DNA from: an uncultured Bacteroidales bacterium
Lineage (GTDB): Bacteria; Bacteroidota; Bacteroidia; Bacteroidales; UBA932
Assembly: GCA_934725575.1 (NCBI GenBank)
Contig: CAKVCK010000010.1
Location: 1 to 64,000 of the forward strand
Direction: 5' to 3'
DNA length: 64,000 nucleotides
This document shows, piece after piece, positions 15,384-25,630 of the stretch; position 1 is the first letter of the stretch; each line of letters opens with the position of its first letter. The notes under the pieces are model-generated. The model made no database searches and was not told where the DNA came from. It worked only from the letters and a program-made list of their open reading frames with translations. The position numbers and the translations under genes were made by a program.

Positions 15384-15493
15384 CGAATATCGGTATATCG
15401 GCAATAAAGAATAATTAACCTTAATTCCGGCCAACGGCACTATCGTGTGTCGGCCTGCTTTTTTCGTGCTTGTACGTTTTTGAACTGGCGCAT

Positions 15494-15562
15494 CCACGAA
15501 AACGCCGATTGAAATGCCACGAAAACGCCGATTGAAATGCCACGAAAACGCCGATTGACTTG
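15494..15562 (+). repeat. Three 23-bp tandem repeats upstream of the DUF4143 ATPase
   Basis: Units start at 15494, 15517 and 15540, each with CCACGAAAACGCCGATTGA then a short tail (AATG, AATG, CTTG). The array ends 47 bp before the ATPase start codon. Confidence 0.92.
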
Positions 15563-15609
15563 CTCTTTATCATTAAATTTCATACCTTTGGCAAATAATT
15601 GGATCTGTT

Positions 15610-16905
15610 ATGGAATATCTCAGAAGAATTGCTGATGACATACTGCAAGACAACCTTGAAGCCTCGGGAGCGGTGCTTGTCGAAGGACCAAAATGGTGTG
15701 GAAAGACTACAACGTGCAGTCAAAAGGCGAATAGTTCCATTAGTTTGCAGGATGTTGATATGAGAGATGAATATCTGGCGACGGCGGCTTCCAAGCCATC
15801 GCTTCTTCTGAAGGGGGACACTCCGCGCCTTATTGACGAATGGCAGGACGCACCTGTGATCTGGGATGCCGTCCGTACTATATGTGATAAGAGAGGGGGT
15901 GTCCCCGGACAGTTCATCCTTACCGGCTCCAATAGGGTGAAAAAAGAGGAGACCAGACATTCTGGAACAGGCCGGATCGCAAAAATGAAGATGCTCCCTA
16001 TGAGTTTGTGGGAGTCAAGGGAGTCAACGGGACTGGTGTCGGTCAAGGAACTATTCAGTAATCCTGAATATGATATTGACGGGAAGACTTCTAAGTTGTC
16101 GGTGGAGGATTTGATTCTCGCGGCTTGTCGTGGTGGTTGGCCAGCGTCACTTATTCCAGTCAAAAATAAGGTTCGGCTGCTTGTGGCCAAGAATTACCTG
16201 AAGAGTGTGTGTTCAGAGGACATCTCAAGAATAGACGGGGTTCAGCGTGACGAGAAGACCGCGGCGATGATAATGCGTTCATACGCCCGCAATATTTCTA
16301 CGGTTGCCAAAAAGACATCTATGCTCTCGGATGTCACTTCTTCCGGAGAGGTCAGTTGCTCTTCGGACACTTTTGATGATTATGTCAAGGCGTTGGAAAA
16401 GTTGTTTGTCATTCAGGATATCGGTGCCTGGTGTCCTGCGATAAGGAGTAAGTCAAACATCAGGAGCACCCCTAAAAGATCCTTCTGTGATCCTTCTGTC
16501 GCGGTCGCCGCCTTAGGATTATCTCCGGATATCCTGATGACACAGCTGAAAACGTTCGGTTTTTTGTTCGAGCAAATGTGTGTGCGTGACCTTCGTGCCT
16601 ACACGATGGATCAGGATAGTCACATTTCCTACTATCGGGACAGGTACGGCCTTGAGGCGGACATCGTACTGCATCTGTCGGACGGACGCTATGCCTTGAT
16701 TGAATGCAAGCTTGGCAGCCGCGAGATCGAGGAAGGGGCCGCGCATCTGCTTGAACTCAAACAACTGATAAAAAAGCATAACGAATCAGAGAGGCAAAAC
16801 CCGCTGAGGGAACCGGATCTGCTTGTGATCATAACAGGTGGCCAAATGGCCTACACAAGACCGGACGGAGTCAAGATAATACCTCTGGGATGCTTGAAAG
16901 ATTGA
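15610..16905 (+). CDS. AAA-family ATPase with DUF4143 C-terminal domain
   Basis: 431 aa. The P-loop GPKWCGKTT lies at about 26-34, Walker B LIDEWQD at about 75-81, and a sensor-like FILTGSN at about 105. The C-terminal half carries the DUF4143 pattern with a restriction-nuclease-like core (GLEADIVLHL…YALIECKLG, an E…D…ExK arrangement). Members are widespread, patchily distributed ATPases of uncertain role, sometimes linked to defence or to mobile DNA. Preceded by three tandem repeats and a hairpin, it appears to be a stand-alone insert between envelope genes. The family is clear, the function is not. Confidence 0.88.
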   Translation: MEYLRRIADDILQDNLEASGAVLVEGPKWCGKTTTCSQKANSSISLQDVDMRDEYLATAASKPSLLLKGDTPRLIDEWQDAPVIWDAVRTICDKRGGVPGQFILTGSNRVKKEETRHSGTGRIAKMKMLPMSLWESRESTGLVSVKELFSNPEYDIDGKTSKLSVEDLILAACRGGWPASLIPVKNKVRLLVAKNYLKSVCSEDISRIDGVQRDEKTAAMIMRSYARNISTVAKKTSMLSDVTSSGEVSCSSDTFDDYVKALEKLFVIQDIGAWCPAIRSKSNIRSTPKRSFCDPSVAVAALGLSPDILMTQLKTFGFLFEQMCVRDLRAYTMDQDSHISYYRDRYGLEADIVLHLSDGRYALIECKLGSREIEEGAAHLLELKQLIKKHNESERQNPLREPDLLVIITGGQMAYTRPDGVKIIPLGCLKD

Positions 16906-16968
16906 ACGTTGAAGTGATGTGTGTCCAAAAAAAACATTCACGTTTATTCGTTATATTTTATAGTCAAT

Positions 16969-16999
16969 TTTGCAGATTGGAAAAATTGTCGTAATTTAG
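16969..16999 (+). promoter_or_regulatory. Promoter of the OmpA-family gene
   Basis: TTTG (16969-16972), a 19-nt spacer and TAATTTAG (16992-16999) fit the consensus with one change in the -7 box. The predicted leader is about 29 nt. Confidence 0.6.
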
Positions 17000-17034
17000 C
17001 ATCGATAAATGTGCAATTTATATTCAATAATATT

Positions 17035-18102
17035 ATGAAACGTATTTTTGCGATTCTTGCAAGCGCAGCGCTTGTGGCTTCTCTGTCCGTAGCGAACGCA
17101 CAGAAGAAGGACTTTGACCCTTATTGGTTTATGCAGCTTCAGGGTGGTGCGGCTCACACAATCGGTGAGACCTCATTCTCTGACCTTATCTCTCCTTCAG
17201 CCGCTGTTTCATTCGGCTATCAGTTCTCGCCAGTTTTCGGCGCAAGGCTGAATGTCAATGGATGGCAGGGTAAAGGCGCGGTGAACGGCCCTACCACTGT
17301 TTACAAGTTCAATTATGTTGAAGGTGCTGTTGACCTTATGGCTGACATCGCTTCGATCTTCGCTGGTTACAAATATGACCGTACCCTCAATCCTTACATT
17401 TTCGGTGGTGTCGGCGTGAACTACGCTTTCAACAACGATGAGGCTGTGGCCGTAAAGGACAAGTTCGTTGACGGTTATCTTTGGGAGGACAACAAGATCT
17501 CTCCTGCTTTCAGGGCCGGTGCCGGTCTTAACATCAGACTCACTGACGTGATCGCCCTCAACCTCGAAGGCAACTGCAGCTTCCTTGATGACCACTTCAA
17601 CTCAAAGAAGGGCTCAAAGGCTGACTTCCAGATCAAGGCTGTCGCAGGTCTTACCTTCAGCTTCGGCAAGGCTAAACCAGCTCCTGCACCAGTTCCTGTT
17701 CCAGCTCCTGCACCGGTTGTCAAGCCAGAACCAGAACCAGAGCCAGTAGTTGAGGAGAAGGTAGAGGTTGAGCCTGCATTCGAGTCTCTCACCCGCAACA
17801 TCCTCTTCGTCATCAACAAGTGGGATATCCGTGACAGCGAGCAGATCAAGATCGACGAGGTTGTCGAGGCCCTCAAGGCAAACCCTGACACCAAGGTTCG
17901 CGTTTCCGGTTACGCTGACAAGGCCACTGGTACCGCCAAGAGAAACCAGTTCCTTTCTCAGAAGAGGTCTGAGGTTGTCGCAGAGGCTATCGTGAACGCC
18001 GGCATCGACAAGGACAGGATCATCACTGAATACTTCGGTGACACTGTCAATCCGTTCGAGACTCCTGAGGAGAACCGTGTTGCCGTCTGCCTCGTTAAAT
18101 AA
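17035..18102 (+). CDS. OmpA-family outer-membrane protein
   Basis: 355 aa from the ATG at 17035; an in-frame GTG at 16921 would put the promoter and an implausible peptide inside the gene. Signal peptide (…SVANAQ), an eight-strand-type barrel (about 25-215), a Pro-rich PAP/EPEP linker (about 220-245), then an OmpA peptidoglycan-binding domain (LFVINKWDI…VSGYADKATG…RNQFLSQKRS…NRVAVCLV). It tethers the outer membrane to peptidoglycan. Its barrel is related to the truncated protein at 5996. Codon bias indicates abundant expression. Confidence 0.93.
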   Translation: MKRIFAILASAALVASLSVANAQKKDFDPYWFMQLQGGAAHTIGETSFSDLISPSAAVSFGYQFSPVFGARLNVNGWQGKGAVNGPTTVYKFNYVEGAVDLMADIASIFAGYKYDRTLNPYIFGGVGVNYAFNNDEAVAVKDKFVDGYLWEDNKISPAFRAGAGLNIRLTDVIALNLEGNCSFLDDHFNSKKGSKADFQIKAVAGLTFSFGKAKPAPAPVPVPAPAPVVKPEPEPEPVVEEKVEVEPAFESLTRNILFVINKWDIRDSEQIKIDEVVEALKANPDTKVRVSGYADKATGTAKRNQFLSQKRSEVVAEAIVNAGIDKDRIITEYFGDTVNPFETPEENRVAVCLVK

Positions 18103-18126
18103 TTGTGGCGCGGTAATTGAATATAC

Positions 18127-18160
18127 AAAAAGGCTGGGTTTCAAACCCCGGCCTTTTTTT
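18127..18160 (+). terminator. Terminator after the OmpA-family gene
   Basis: AAGGCTGGG pairs with CCCGGCCTT around a short loop (one G-T pair) and is followed by seven T ending at 18160. Confidence 0.85.
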
Positions 18161-18202
18161 GAGAATAAAAGAACAACAGTTAGTTAATAATTACATTTTA
18201 TT

Positions 18203-19510
18203 ATGAGAATTGTACGTGTTACTGGCAGGGAGATTCTTGATTCAAGAGGAAACCCTACAATCGAGTGTGAAGTTGAACTCGAATCAGGCATCATCGGTGT
18301 CGCTTCCGTTCCATCTGGCGCATCAACCGGCGAGAACGAGGCTCTTGAGCTTCGTGACGGAGACCCTAAGCGCTACGGCGGAAAGGGCGTTCTCAAGGCT
18401 GTAGCCAACATCAACGAGAAGATCGCTCCTGAAATCATCGGAATGTCCTGCCTTGAGCAGAGGGCTATCGATGAGGCTATGATCAAACTCGACGGCACCG
18501 CTACCAAGAGCAACCTCGGCGCAAACGCCATCCTCGGTGTTTCCCTCGCTGTCGCTCACGCCGCCGCCAACTATCTTGACATTCCTCTCTACCGCTACAT
18601 CGGCGGAACCAACGGCCACGTGCTTCCTGTCCCTATGATGAACATCATCAACGGTGGAGCCCACTCTGACGCTCCTATCGCTTTCCAGGAGTTTATGATC
18701 CGTCCTGTAGGTGCCAAGAGCATCGCTGAGGGTGTAAGAATGGGTGCTGAGGTGTTCCACGCTCTCCAGAAGGTTCTCAAGGGCCGCGGACTCTCTACCG
18801 CTGTAGGTGACGAAGGTGGTTTCGCTCCAAAGCTGGGCGGCATCAACGACGCTCTCGACTGCATTATGGAGGCTATCGAGAAGGCTGGTTACAAGCCAGG
18901 CGCTGACGTTACCATCGCAATGGACTGCGCCGCTTCCGAGTTCTGCTTCAAAGAGGGCGACAAGTTCTTCTATGACTACAAGCAGCTCAAGACCGGTATG
19001 GCCAAGGATCCAGAGGGAAAGAAGCTCTCTACCGAGGAGCAGATCGCTTACCTTGAGGAACTCATCACCAAGTATCCTATCGACTCCATTGAGGACGGCC
19101 TCAGCGAGGAAGACTGGGAAGGTTGGGTTAAGCTTACCGCCGCTATCGGTGGCAAGTGCCAGCTTGTAGGTGACGACCTCTTCGTTACCAACACCAAGTA
19201 CCTTGAGAAGGGTATCAAGATGGGTGCGGGTAACTCAATCCTCATCAAGGTTAACCAGATCGGTTCCCTGACCGAGACCCTCGACGCAATCGAGATGGCT
19301 CACCGTCACGGCTACACCACCGTTACCTCTCACCGTTCAGGCGAGACAGAGGACACCACGATCGCTGACATCGCTGTCGCTACAAACAGCGGCCAGATCA
19401 AGACTGGTTCCCTCAGCCGCACCGACCGTATCGCCAAGTACAACCGTCTGATGAAGATCGAGATGGAGCTCGGCGAGACCGCCCAGTATGGTTACGCTAA
19501 ACTTAAGTAA
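18203..19510 (+). CDS. eno: Enolase
   Basis: Interconverts 2-phosphoglycerate and phosphoenolpyruvate in glycolysis and gluconeogenesis. The 435-aa length is normal. Signatures visible: REILDSRGNPTIE at the N-terminus, substrate loop GASTGENEA, GDEGGFAP, metal ligands in AMDCAASEF, SIEDGLSEED and LVGDDLFVTN, the catalytic-lysine region ILIKVNQIGS and SHRSGETEDT. Stands alone between two terminators. Confidence 0.98.
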   Translation: MRIVRVTGREILDSRGNPTIECEVELESGIIGVASVPSGASTGENEALELRDGDPKRYGGKGVLKAVANINEKIAPEIIGMSCLEQRAIDEAMIKLDGTATKSNLGANAILGVSLAVAHAAANYLDIPLYRYIGGTNGHVLPVPMMNIINGGAHSDAPIAFQEFMIRPVGAKSIAEGVRMGAEVFHALQKVLKGRGLSTAVGDEGGFAPKLGGINDALDCIMEAIEKAGYKPGADVTIAMDCAASEFCFKEGDKFFYDYKQLKTGMAKDPEGKKLSTEEQIAYLEELITKYPIDSIEDGLSEEDWEGWVKLTAAIGGKCQLVGDDLFVTNTKYLEKGIKMGAGNSILIKVNQIGSLTETLDAIEMAHRHGYTTVTSHRSGETEDTTIADIAVATNSGQIKTGSLSRTDRIAKYNRLMKIEMELGETAQYGYAKLK

Positions 19511-19552
19511 TATCGATAGATTCTATCGAATATATCAAAAAGTCTGAAAAAT

Positions 19553-19586
19553 GGCGGGTTCGATGTCAAAATCGGCCCGCTTTTTT
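19553..19586 (+). terminator. Terminator after enolase
   Basis: GCGGGTTCGAT and ATCGGCCCGC pair (one bulge) across GTCAAA, followed by six T at 19581-19586. The T-tract overlaps the -33 box of the next promoter. Confidence 0.85.
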
Positions 19587-19614
19587 GTCATTTGGAGAAA
19601 TATGTGTAAATTTG
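19584..19614 (+). promoter_or_regulatory. Promoter of the ATP synthase operon
   Basis: TTTG (19584-19587), a 19-nt spacer and a perfect TAAATTTG (19607-19614). Start expected near 19621, leaving an ~56-nt leader. Confidence 0.78.
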
Positions 19615-19676
19615 GCTTAAATTTTTCAGATGTCAACCTTGCCGTGTGAGCGGCGCGTTAACAACCATATTTAAAA

Positions 19677-21200
<1,524 letters not shown>

Positions 21201-21226
21201 GAATATGCCGGAGAAATTTTAGGAAT

Positions 21227-21484
21227 ATGTCAGAGAAAAACTCAGAGATGATTCTGGATGTCATTTCACCAGAAAGGACATTGGTTCACGCCGCCGTGGA
21301 GGCCGTGGAACTTCCCGGCACGAAGGGCCGTTTTGAGGTCCTTAAGGATCACGCTGCGCTGATCTCTTCGTTGGAGAAGGGCGTGATCGCTTATCGGAAC
21401 GGTGAGAGCGCGGACAAGGTGGCGATTTCCTCTGGCTTTGTGGAAGTTAATGATAATCACGTTGTGGCGTGTGTGGAACTGTGA
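21227..21484 (+). CDS. atpC: F-type ATP synthase subunit epsilon (short)
   Basis: 85 aa covering only the N-terminal beta-sandwich (LDVISPERTLVHAAVEAVELPGT…GFVEVNDNHVVACVEL). The C-terminal helical hairpin that inhibits ATPase in longer homologues is absent, as is common in Bacteroidota. Its TGA overlaps the atpB ATG by one base. Confidence 0.93.
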   Translation: MSEKNSEMILDVISPERTLVHAAVEAVELPGTKGRFEVLKDHAALISSLEKGVIAYRNGESADKVAISSGFVEVNDNHVVACVEL

Positions 21485-22536
21485 TGAGAAAGTGGATCTA
21501 CATATTCATTGGTCTTTTGCTTCCGTTGTCGTTGGCCGCGGAGGAGAAGAGCGGTGGCTTTGATATGGATGAATATCTCTATGGCCACGTCCGCGACTCC
21601 TACGAGTGGCACATCACCACTGTGAAAGGCCATCCTGTCAGCATCCCGCTGCCTGTGATTGTCGTGAGCAAGACCGGAAACGGCTTCCATATATTCAGTT
21701 CCAGACATTTGGAGCACGGGGAATATGAAGGTTTCCACATCGCCCCGGCCGGGAGCAAGTACGAGAACAAGATTGTCGAGCGTGCCGCTGACGGCTCGGA
21801 GGTGAGGCCGTGGGACTTTTCCATAACCAAGAACGTGTTCGGTCTGATGATCAACTGCGCCCTGCTGCTGTTCATCGTGCTCGGAACCGCCAAATGGTAC
21901 AGGAAGCACGATGCCCGTGAGGAGGCTCCGAAAGGCGGAGTCGGTCTGATGGAGATGCTCGTGACGATGATCGAGGATGATGTCATCAAAAGCTGTGTGG
22001 GAGAGGACTACAAGAGGTACTCGCCTTACCTGCTGACAGCGTTCTTCTTCATATTCATAAACAACCTGATGGGTATCGTGCCGTTCTTCCCCGGAGGAGC
22101 GAACATCACCGGCAACATCGCCGTGACGCTCGTGCTGGCACTGTTCACCTTCTTCATTGTCAATATATTCGGAAACAAGCATTACTGGAAGGATATTCTT
22201 TGGCCTGAGGTTCCGACTTGGCTGAAGGTGCCGCTTCCGCTGATGCCGGCGATCGAGATAATCGGAATATTCACAAAGCCTTTCAGCTTGATGGTCAGGC
22301 TTTTCGCCAACATCCTCGCAGGTCACTTCATGATTCTTGGAGTCGTGGCTGTGATATTCCTGACCGCTGAGCTTGGAGCGGCATTGAACGGCAGCCTGAC
22401 GGTCGTGGCGGTGCTGCTTGGTGTGTTCATGGATTGTCTGGAACTGCTTGTGGCCTTCATTCAGGCCTACGTCTTCACGATGCTGTCGGCCGTCTTCATA
22501 GGACTGTCGCGGCAGAGACCGGAGGCTTCGGAATAA
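21484..22536 (+). CDS. atpB: F-type ATP synthase subunit a
   Basis: About 350 aa from the ATG at 21484, which overlaps the atpC stop (an in-frame GTG at 21469 is less likely). Signal-peptide-like start, a periplasmic N-terminal extension of about 110 residues typical of Bacteroidota, then membrane helices. The essential Arg is in FSLMVRLFANILAGH, and the conserved helix ends in IQAYVFTMLSAVFIG. Forms the proton half-channels beside the c-ring. Confidence 0.96.
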   Translation: MRKWIYIFIGLLLPLSLAAEEKSGGFDMDEYLYGHVRDSYEWHITTVKGHPVSIPLPVIVVSKTGNGFHIFSSRHLEHGEYEGFHIAPAGSKYENKIVERAADGSEVRPWDFSITKNVFGLMINCALLLFIVLGTAKWYRKHDAREEAPKGGVGLMEMLVTMIEDDVIKSCVGEDYKRYSPYLLTAFFFIFINNLMGIVPFFPGGANITGNIAVTLVLALFTFFIVNIFGNKHYWKDILWPEVPTWLKVPLPLMPAIEIIGIFTKPFSLMVRLFANILAGHFMILGVVAVIFLTAELGAALNGSLTVVAVLLGVFMDCLELLVAFIQAYVFTMLSAVFIGLSRQRPEASE

Positions 22537-22577
22537 TTTTGGAATATTCAGAATAATTAATTCAAAATCATAGGATT

Positions 22578-22820
22578 ATGTTACTTTCTACAATTTTGCT
22601 TCAGGCCCTCTCTCTTGGTAGAGTAGGTGCGGCTCTTGGTGCTGGTCTGGCTGCTTTCGCCGCCGCTTTCGGTATCGGTAAGATCGGTACGGCTTCCCTT
22701 GAGGCCGGCGCGCGCCAGCCGGAGAAGGCTGACCACTACAGGATGACGGCTATCATCGTCAGCGCCCTCATCGAAGGTGCCTGTCTGTTCGCTATCGTTG
22801 TTTGTCTTATCGCGAAATAG
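22578..22820 (+). CDS. atpE: F-type ATP synthase subunit c
   Basis: 80 aa, two-helix proteolipid. Helix 1 has the Gly/Ala repeat GAALGAGLAAFAAAFG, the polar loop is ARQPEK, and the ion-binding Glu is in ALIEGACLF. The Gln of helix 1 and the Ser after the Glu that mark Na+-type rings are missing, so I infer a proton ring. Confidence 0.96.
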   Translation: MLLSTILLQALSLGRVGAALGAGLAAFAAAFGIGKIGTASLEAGARQPEKADHYRMTAIIVSALIEGACLFAIVVCLIAK

Positions 22821-22823
22821 CAA

Positions 22824-23333
22824 ATGTCACTCATCACTCCTGATTTCGGATTGCTTGTGTGGATGACGCTGATCTTCGGCATCGTCTTCTTCGTGCTGGC
22901 GAAGTGGGGCTTCCCTATGATCACCGGCTCGGTCGAGAAGAGGGCGCAGAGGATAGGTGATTCCATCAAGGCTGCCAAGGAGGCGGAGGAGAAGCTTCGC
23001 AACCTGGCTGAGGAACAGTCCCGGATGATCGAGGAGACCAGGCAGGAGCAGAGCCGGATTCTGAAGGAGGCCGCGGCTTCGAGGGACAACATCGTCGAGC
23101 AGGCGAAGGTTCAGGCGAGGGAGGAGGCTTCCCGCATTCTGGATCAGGCCCGCACGCAGATCGCCGCCGAGAAGGAGAGCGCTTTGCGGGATGTCCGCAA
23201 GGAGGTCGCGCTGCTTTCGGTCAGCGTCGCTGAGAAGGTGCTGAAGGCGAGCCTTTCGGATGGTGCTGAGCAGTCGGCTCTGGTGGACAGGCTTGTGGAT
23301 GAGGTTTCCTCGTCTAAGGACTTGAAGAATTGA
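22824..23333 (+). CDS. atpF: F-type ATP synthase subunit b
   Basis: 169 aa: one N-terminal membrane helix (PDFGLLVWMTLIFGIVFFVL) then a long charged helix (Glu/Lys/Arg/Ala) forming the peripheral stalk. Starts 3 nt after atpE. Confidence 0.96.
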   Translation: MSLITPDFGLLVWMTLIFGIVFFVLAKWGFPMITGSVEKRAQRIGDSIKAAKEAEEKLRNLAEEQSRMIEETRQEQSRILKEAAASRDNIVEQAKVQAREEASRILDQARTQIAAEKESALRDVRKEVALLSVSVAEKVLKASLSDGAEQSALVDRLVDEVSSSKDLKN

Positions 23334-23343
23334 TGCTGGTGCT

Positions 23344-23368
23344 GGTCACTGAACTTGTCGAAGTGACC
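23344..23368 (+). repeat. REP-like palindrome between atpF and atpH
   Basis: GGTCACT, loop GAACTTGTCGA, AGTGACC: a perfect 7-bp stem in the only sizeable gap (52 bp) of the b-delta pair. Covarying change (GCT/AGC to ACT/AGT) relative to other copies keeps the stem paired. Confidence 0.88.
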
Positions 23369-23385
23369 TTAATTAAGGATTTGCA

Positions 23386-24015
23386 ATGAACACAGGAATT
23401 ATTGCGACACGTTACGCCACCGCTTTGCTGAAGCTGGTCGATGAGACAGGCTCCGGGGAGACGGTAGCGGCTCAGGTACAGACTGTTGAGAAGGCTCTTG
23501 ACGAAGTGCCTGATTTCCGGCGTGCCGTGGATGATCCAGCGGTCGCGCCGGCGAAGAAGATTGCCCTTTTCGAGGCGGCTCTTTCTTCGGGCGCTGAGTC
23601 TGTCGAAGGGATTTCGCTCGCTCCCGACCTGCGTAAATTCCTCGAACTCCTGATCCGCAACGGCCGAATCGGCGATGTACGTCTCATATTCACGACTTTC
23701 ATCACTGAATATTACCGTGCCCGTCACATCAAACGCGCTAAGCTTGTGGTCGCTGATCCTGCGCTGTTGAACCCTGAGCCAACTCCTTCGGACCGTGAGC
23801 TTGCCGAACCATTGCGGCCGACTCTTGATGTCCGTCTCCGGGACTTGATCGAGAAACAGACCGGCTGCAAACTGATTCTGAAGACTGAGGTCAACCCATC
23901 CCTGATAGGCGGTTTCGTCTTCGAGGTTGAGGACACGGTGTTGGATGCCAGTGTCTCCCGTCAACTCGACATCATCCGGAGTCAATTCATAGAAAAGAAC
24001 AGAAGAATAGTTTAG
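23386..24015 (+). CDS. atpH: F-type ATP synthase subunit delta
   Basis: 209 aa. An OSCP/delta fold: N-terminal helical bundle starting IATRYATALLKL, C-terminal signature LILKTEVNPSLIGGFVFEVED. Links F1 to the peripheral stalk. A degenerate REP-like segment at 23590-23610 (GCTGAGTCTGTCGAAGG) is in frame within the loop encoding AESVEG, making this subunit slightly long. Confidence 0.95.
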   Translation: MNTGIIATRYATALLKLVDETGSGETVAAQVQTVEKALDEVPDFRRAVDDPAVAPAKKIALFEAALSSGAESVEGISLAPDLRKFLELLIRNGRIGDVRLIFTTFITEYYRARHIKRAKLVVADPALLNPEPTPSDRELAEPLRPTLDVRLRDLIEKQTGCKLILKTEVNPSLIGGFVFEVEDTVLDASVSRQLDIIRSQFIEKNRRIV

Positions 24016-24016
24016 T

Positions 24017-25615
24017 ATGGACAACATAAAACCAAGTGAAATCTCCCAGGTGCTTCTGGAACAACTGAAGGACATTGACACCTCCCTCCAGTTCGAGGAA
24101 ATCGGGAAAGTCCTTCAGGTCAGCGACGGTGTGGCCAGAATGTATGGCCTGACCAACGCCGAAGCCGGAGAGCTGCTCGAATTCGAGAGCGGAGTTATGG
24201 GCGTTGTGATGAACCTGGAACAGGACAATGTCGGAGCCGTGCTTCTCGGCCCTACGGATGAGATCAAGGAAGGAATGACCGTCCGCAGAACAGGTCGTAT
24301 CGCATCCATAAATGTGGGCGAGAAGATGCTCGGAAGGGTTGTCGATCCTCTTGGCGAACCGCTTGACGGACTTGGAAAGATCGAAGGTGAGCTGACAGAG
24401 ATGCCTCTTGAGCGCAAGGCTCCTGGCGTTATCTACCGCCAGCCTGTGACAGAGCCTCTTCAGACAGGACTTAAGGCCATCGATGCGATGATTCCTATCG
24501 GACGTGGCCAGAGGGAGCTTATCATCGGTGACCGCCAGACAGGAAAAACGGCCATCGCGATCGACACGATCATTAACCAGCGTTCCAACTACGAGGCCGG
24601 AAAACCTGTCTATTGCATCTATGTGGCCATCGGACAGAAGGGTTCCACTGTAGCGAACATCGTGGAGACTCTCCGTGCCAAAGGTGCGATGGACTATACG
24701 GTTGTCATCGCCGCCACCGCGGCCGATCCAGCCGCCCTGCAATATTTCGCACCGTTCGCCGGAGCCGCTGTCGGGGAATATTTCCGTGACACAGGCCGTT
24801 CCGCCCTTGTTGTCTATGACGACCTTTCAAAGCAGGCTGTGGCTTATCGAGAAGTTTCCCTGATCCTTCGCCGTCCTTCCGGACGTGAGGCCTATCCTGG
24901 TGATGTGTTTTACCTTCACTCAAGGCTTCTTGAGAGGGCAGCCAAGATCATTGACCAGCAGGAGGTCGCCGAGCAGATGAACGACCTCCCTGACTCGTTG
25001 AAGGGCAAGGTCAAAGCCGGAGGCTCACTGACGGCGTTGCCTATCATCGAGACACAGGCCGGTGACGTGTCCGCTTATATTCCTACAAATGTTATCTCCA
25101 TCACGGACGGTCAGATCTATCTGGAGTCCGGGCTTTTCAACCAGGGACAGCGTCCGGCGATCAATGTCGGAATCTCAGTGTCCCGTGTCGGCGGCGCCGC
25201 ACAGGTGAAGTCAATGAAGAAAGTCGCTGGTACTCTGAAGATTGATCAGGCGCAGTTCAACGAGCTGGAATCCTTCTCCAAGTTCTCTTCGGATATGGAC
25301 AAGGTGACGGCGATGGCTCTGGACAAGGGCCGCAAGAACAACAAGCTCCTGATCCAGCCGCAATATTCACCGATGCCGGTAGGGGAGCAGGTGGCGATTC
25401 TTTACTGTGGCACTCACGCGCTTATGAGCGAGATCGCGATCGACCAGGTTCCGGAGTTCCAGTCCGAGTTCCTGACGAGAATGAGGGCCGCGCACCAGAA
25501 GGATGTGCTTGACCCGTTGTCTGCCGGCAAGATTGACGAGACCATCATCGGTATAATCGAAAATGAGGCATCCGCTGTGGTGAAATCGATTCTGGCACAG
25601 TCTCATAAGGCGTAA
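24017..25615 (+). CDS. atpA: F-type ATP synthase subunit alpha
   Basis: 532 aa, non-catalytic nucleotide-binding subunit. P-loop GDRQTGKTAIAID, PVGRGQ-type region IPIGRGQRELIIG, LVVYDDLSKQA and the arginine-finger segment ISVSRVGGAAQ. Starts 1 nt after the atpH stop. Confidence 0.98.
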   Translation: MDNIKPSEISQVLLEQLKDIDTSLQFEEIGKVLQVSDGVARMYGLTNAEAGELLEFESGVMGVVMNLEQDNVGAVLLGPTDEIKEGMTVRRTGRIASINVGEKMLGRVVDPLGEPLDGLGKIEGELTEMPLERKAPGVIYRQPVTEPLQTGLKAIDAMIPIGRGQRELIIGDRQTGKTAIAIDTIINQRSNYEAGKPVYCIYVAIGQKGSTVANIVETLRAKGAMDYTVVIAATAADPAALQYFAPFAGAAVGEYFRDTGRSALVVYDDLSKQAVAYREVSLILRRPSGREAYPGDVFYLHSRLLERAAKIIDQQEVAEQMNDLPDSLKGKVKAGGSLTALPIIETQAGDVSAYIPTNVISITDGQIYLESGLFNQGQRPAINVGISVSRVGGAAQVKSMKKVAGTLKIDQAQFNELESFSKFSSDMDKVTAMALDKGRKNNKLLIQPQYSPMPVGEQVAILYCGTHALMSEIAIDQVPEFQSEFLTRMRAAHQKDVLDPLSAGKIDETIIGIIENEASAVVKSILAQSHKA

Positions 25616-25630
25616 TATTCATAAAATCAG

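Noticed and set aside
16921..17034. GTG start extending the OmpA-family protein by 38 residues
   Set aside because: The extension covers the predicted promoter and would bury the signal peptide; ATG at 17035 is immediately followed by a good signal sequence.
22578..22820. Na+-driven ATP synthase c-ring
   Set aside because: The helix-1 Gln and the Ser following the helix-2 Glu that bind Na+ are absent.
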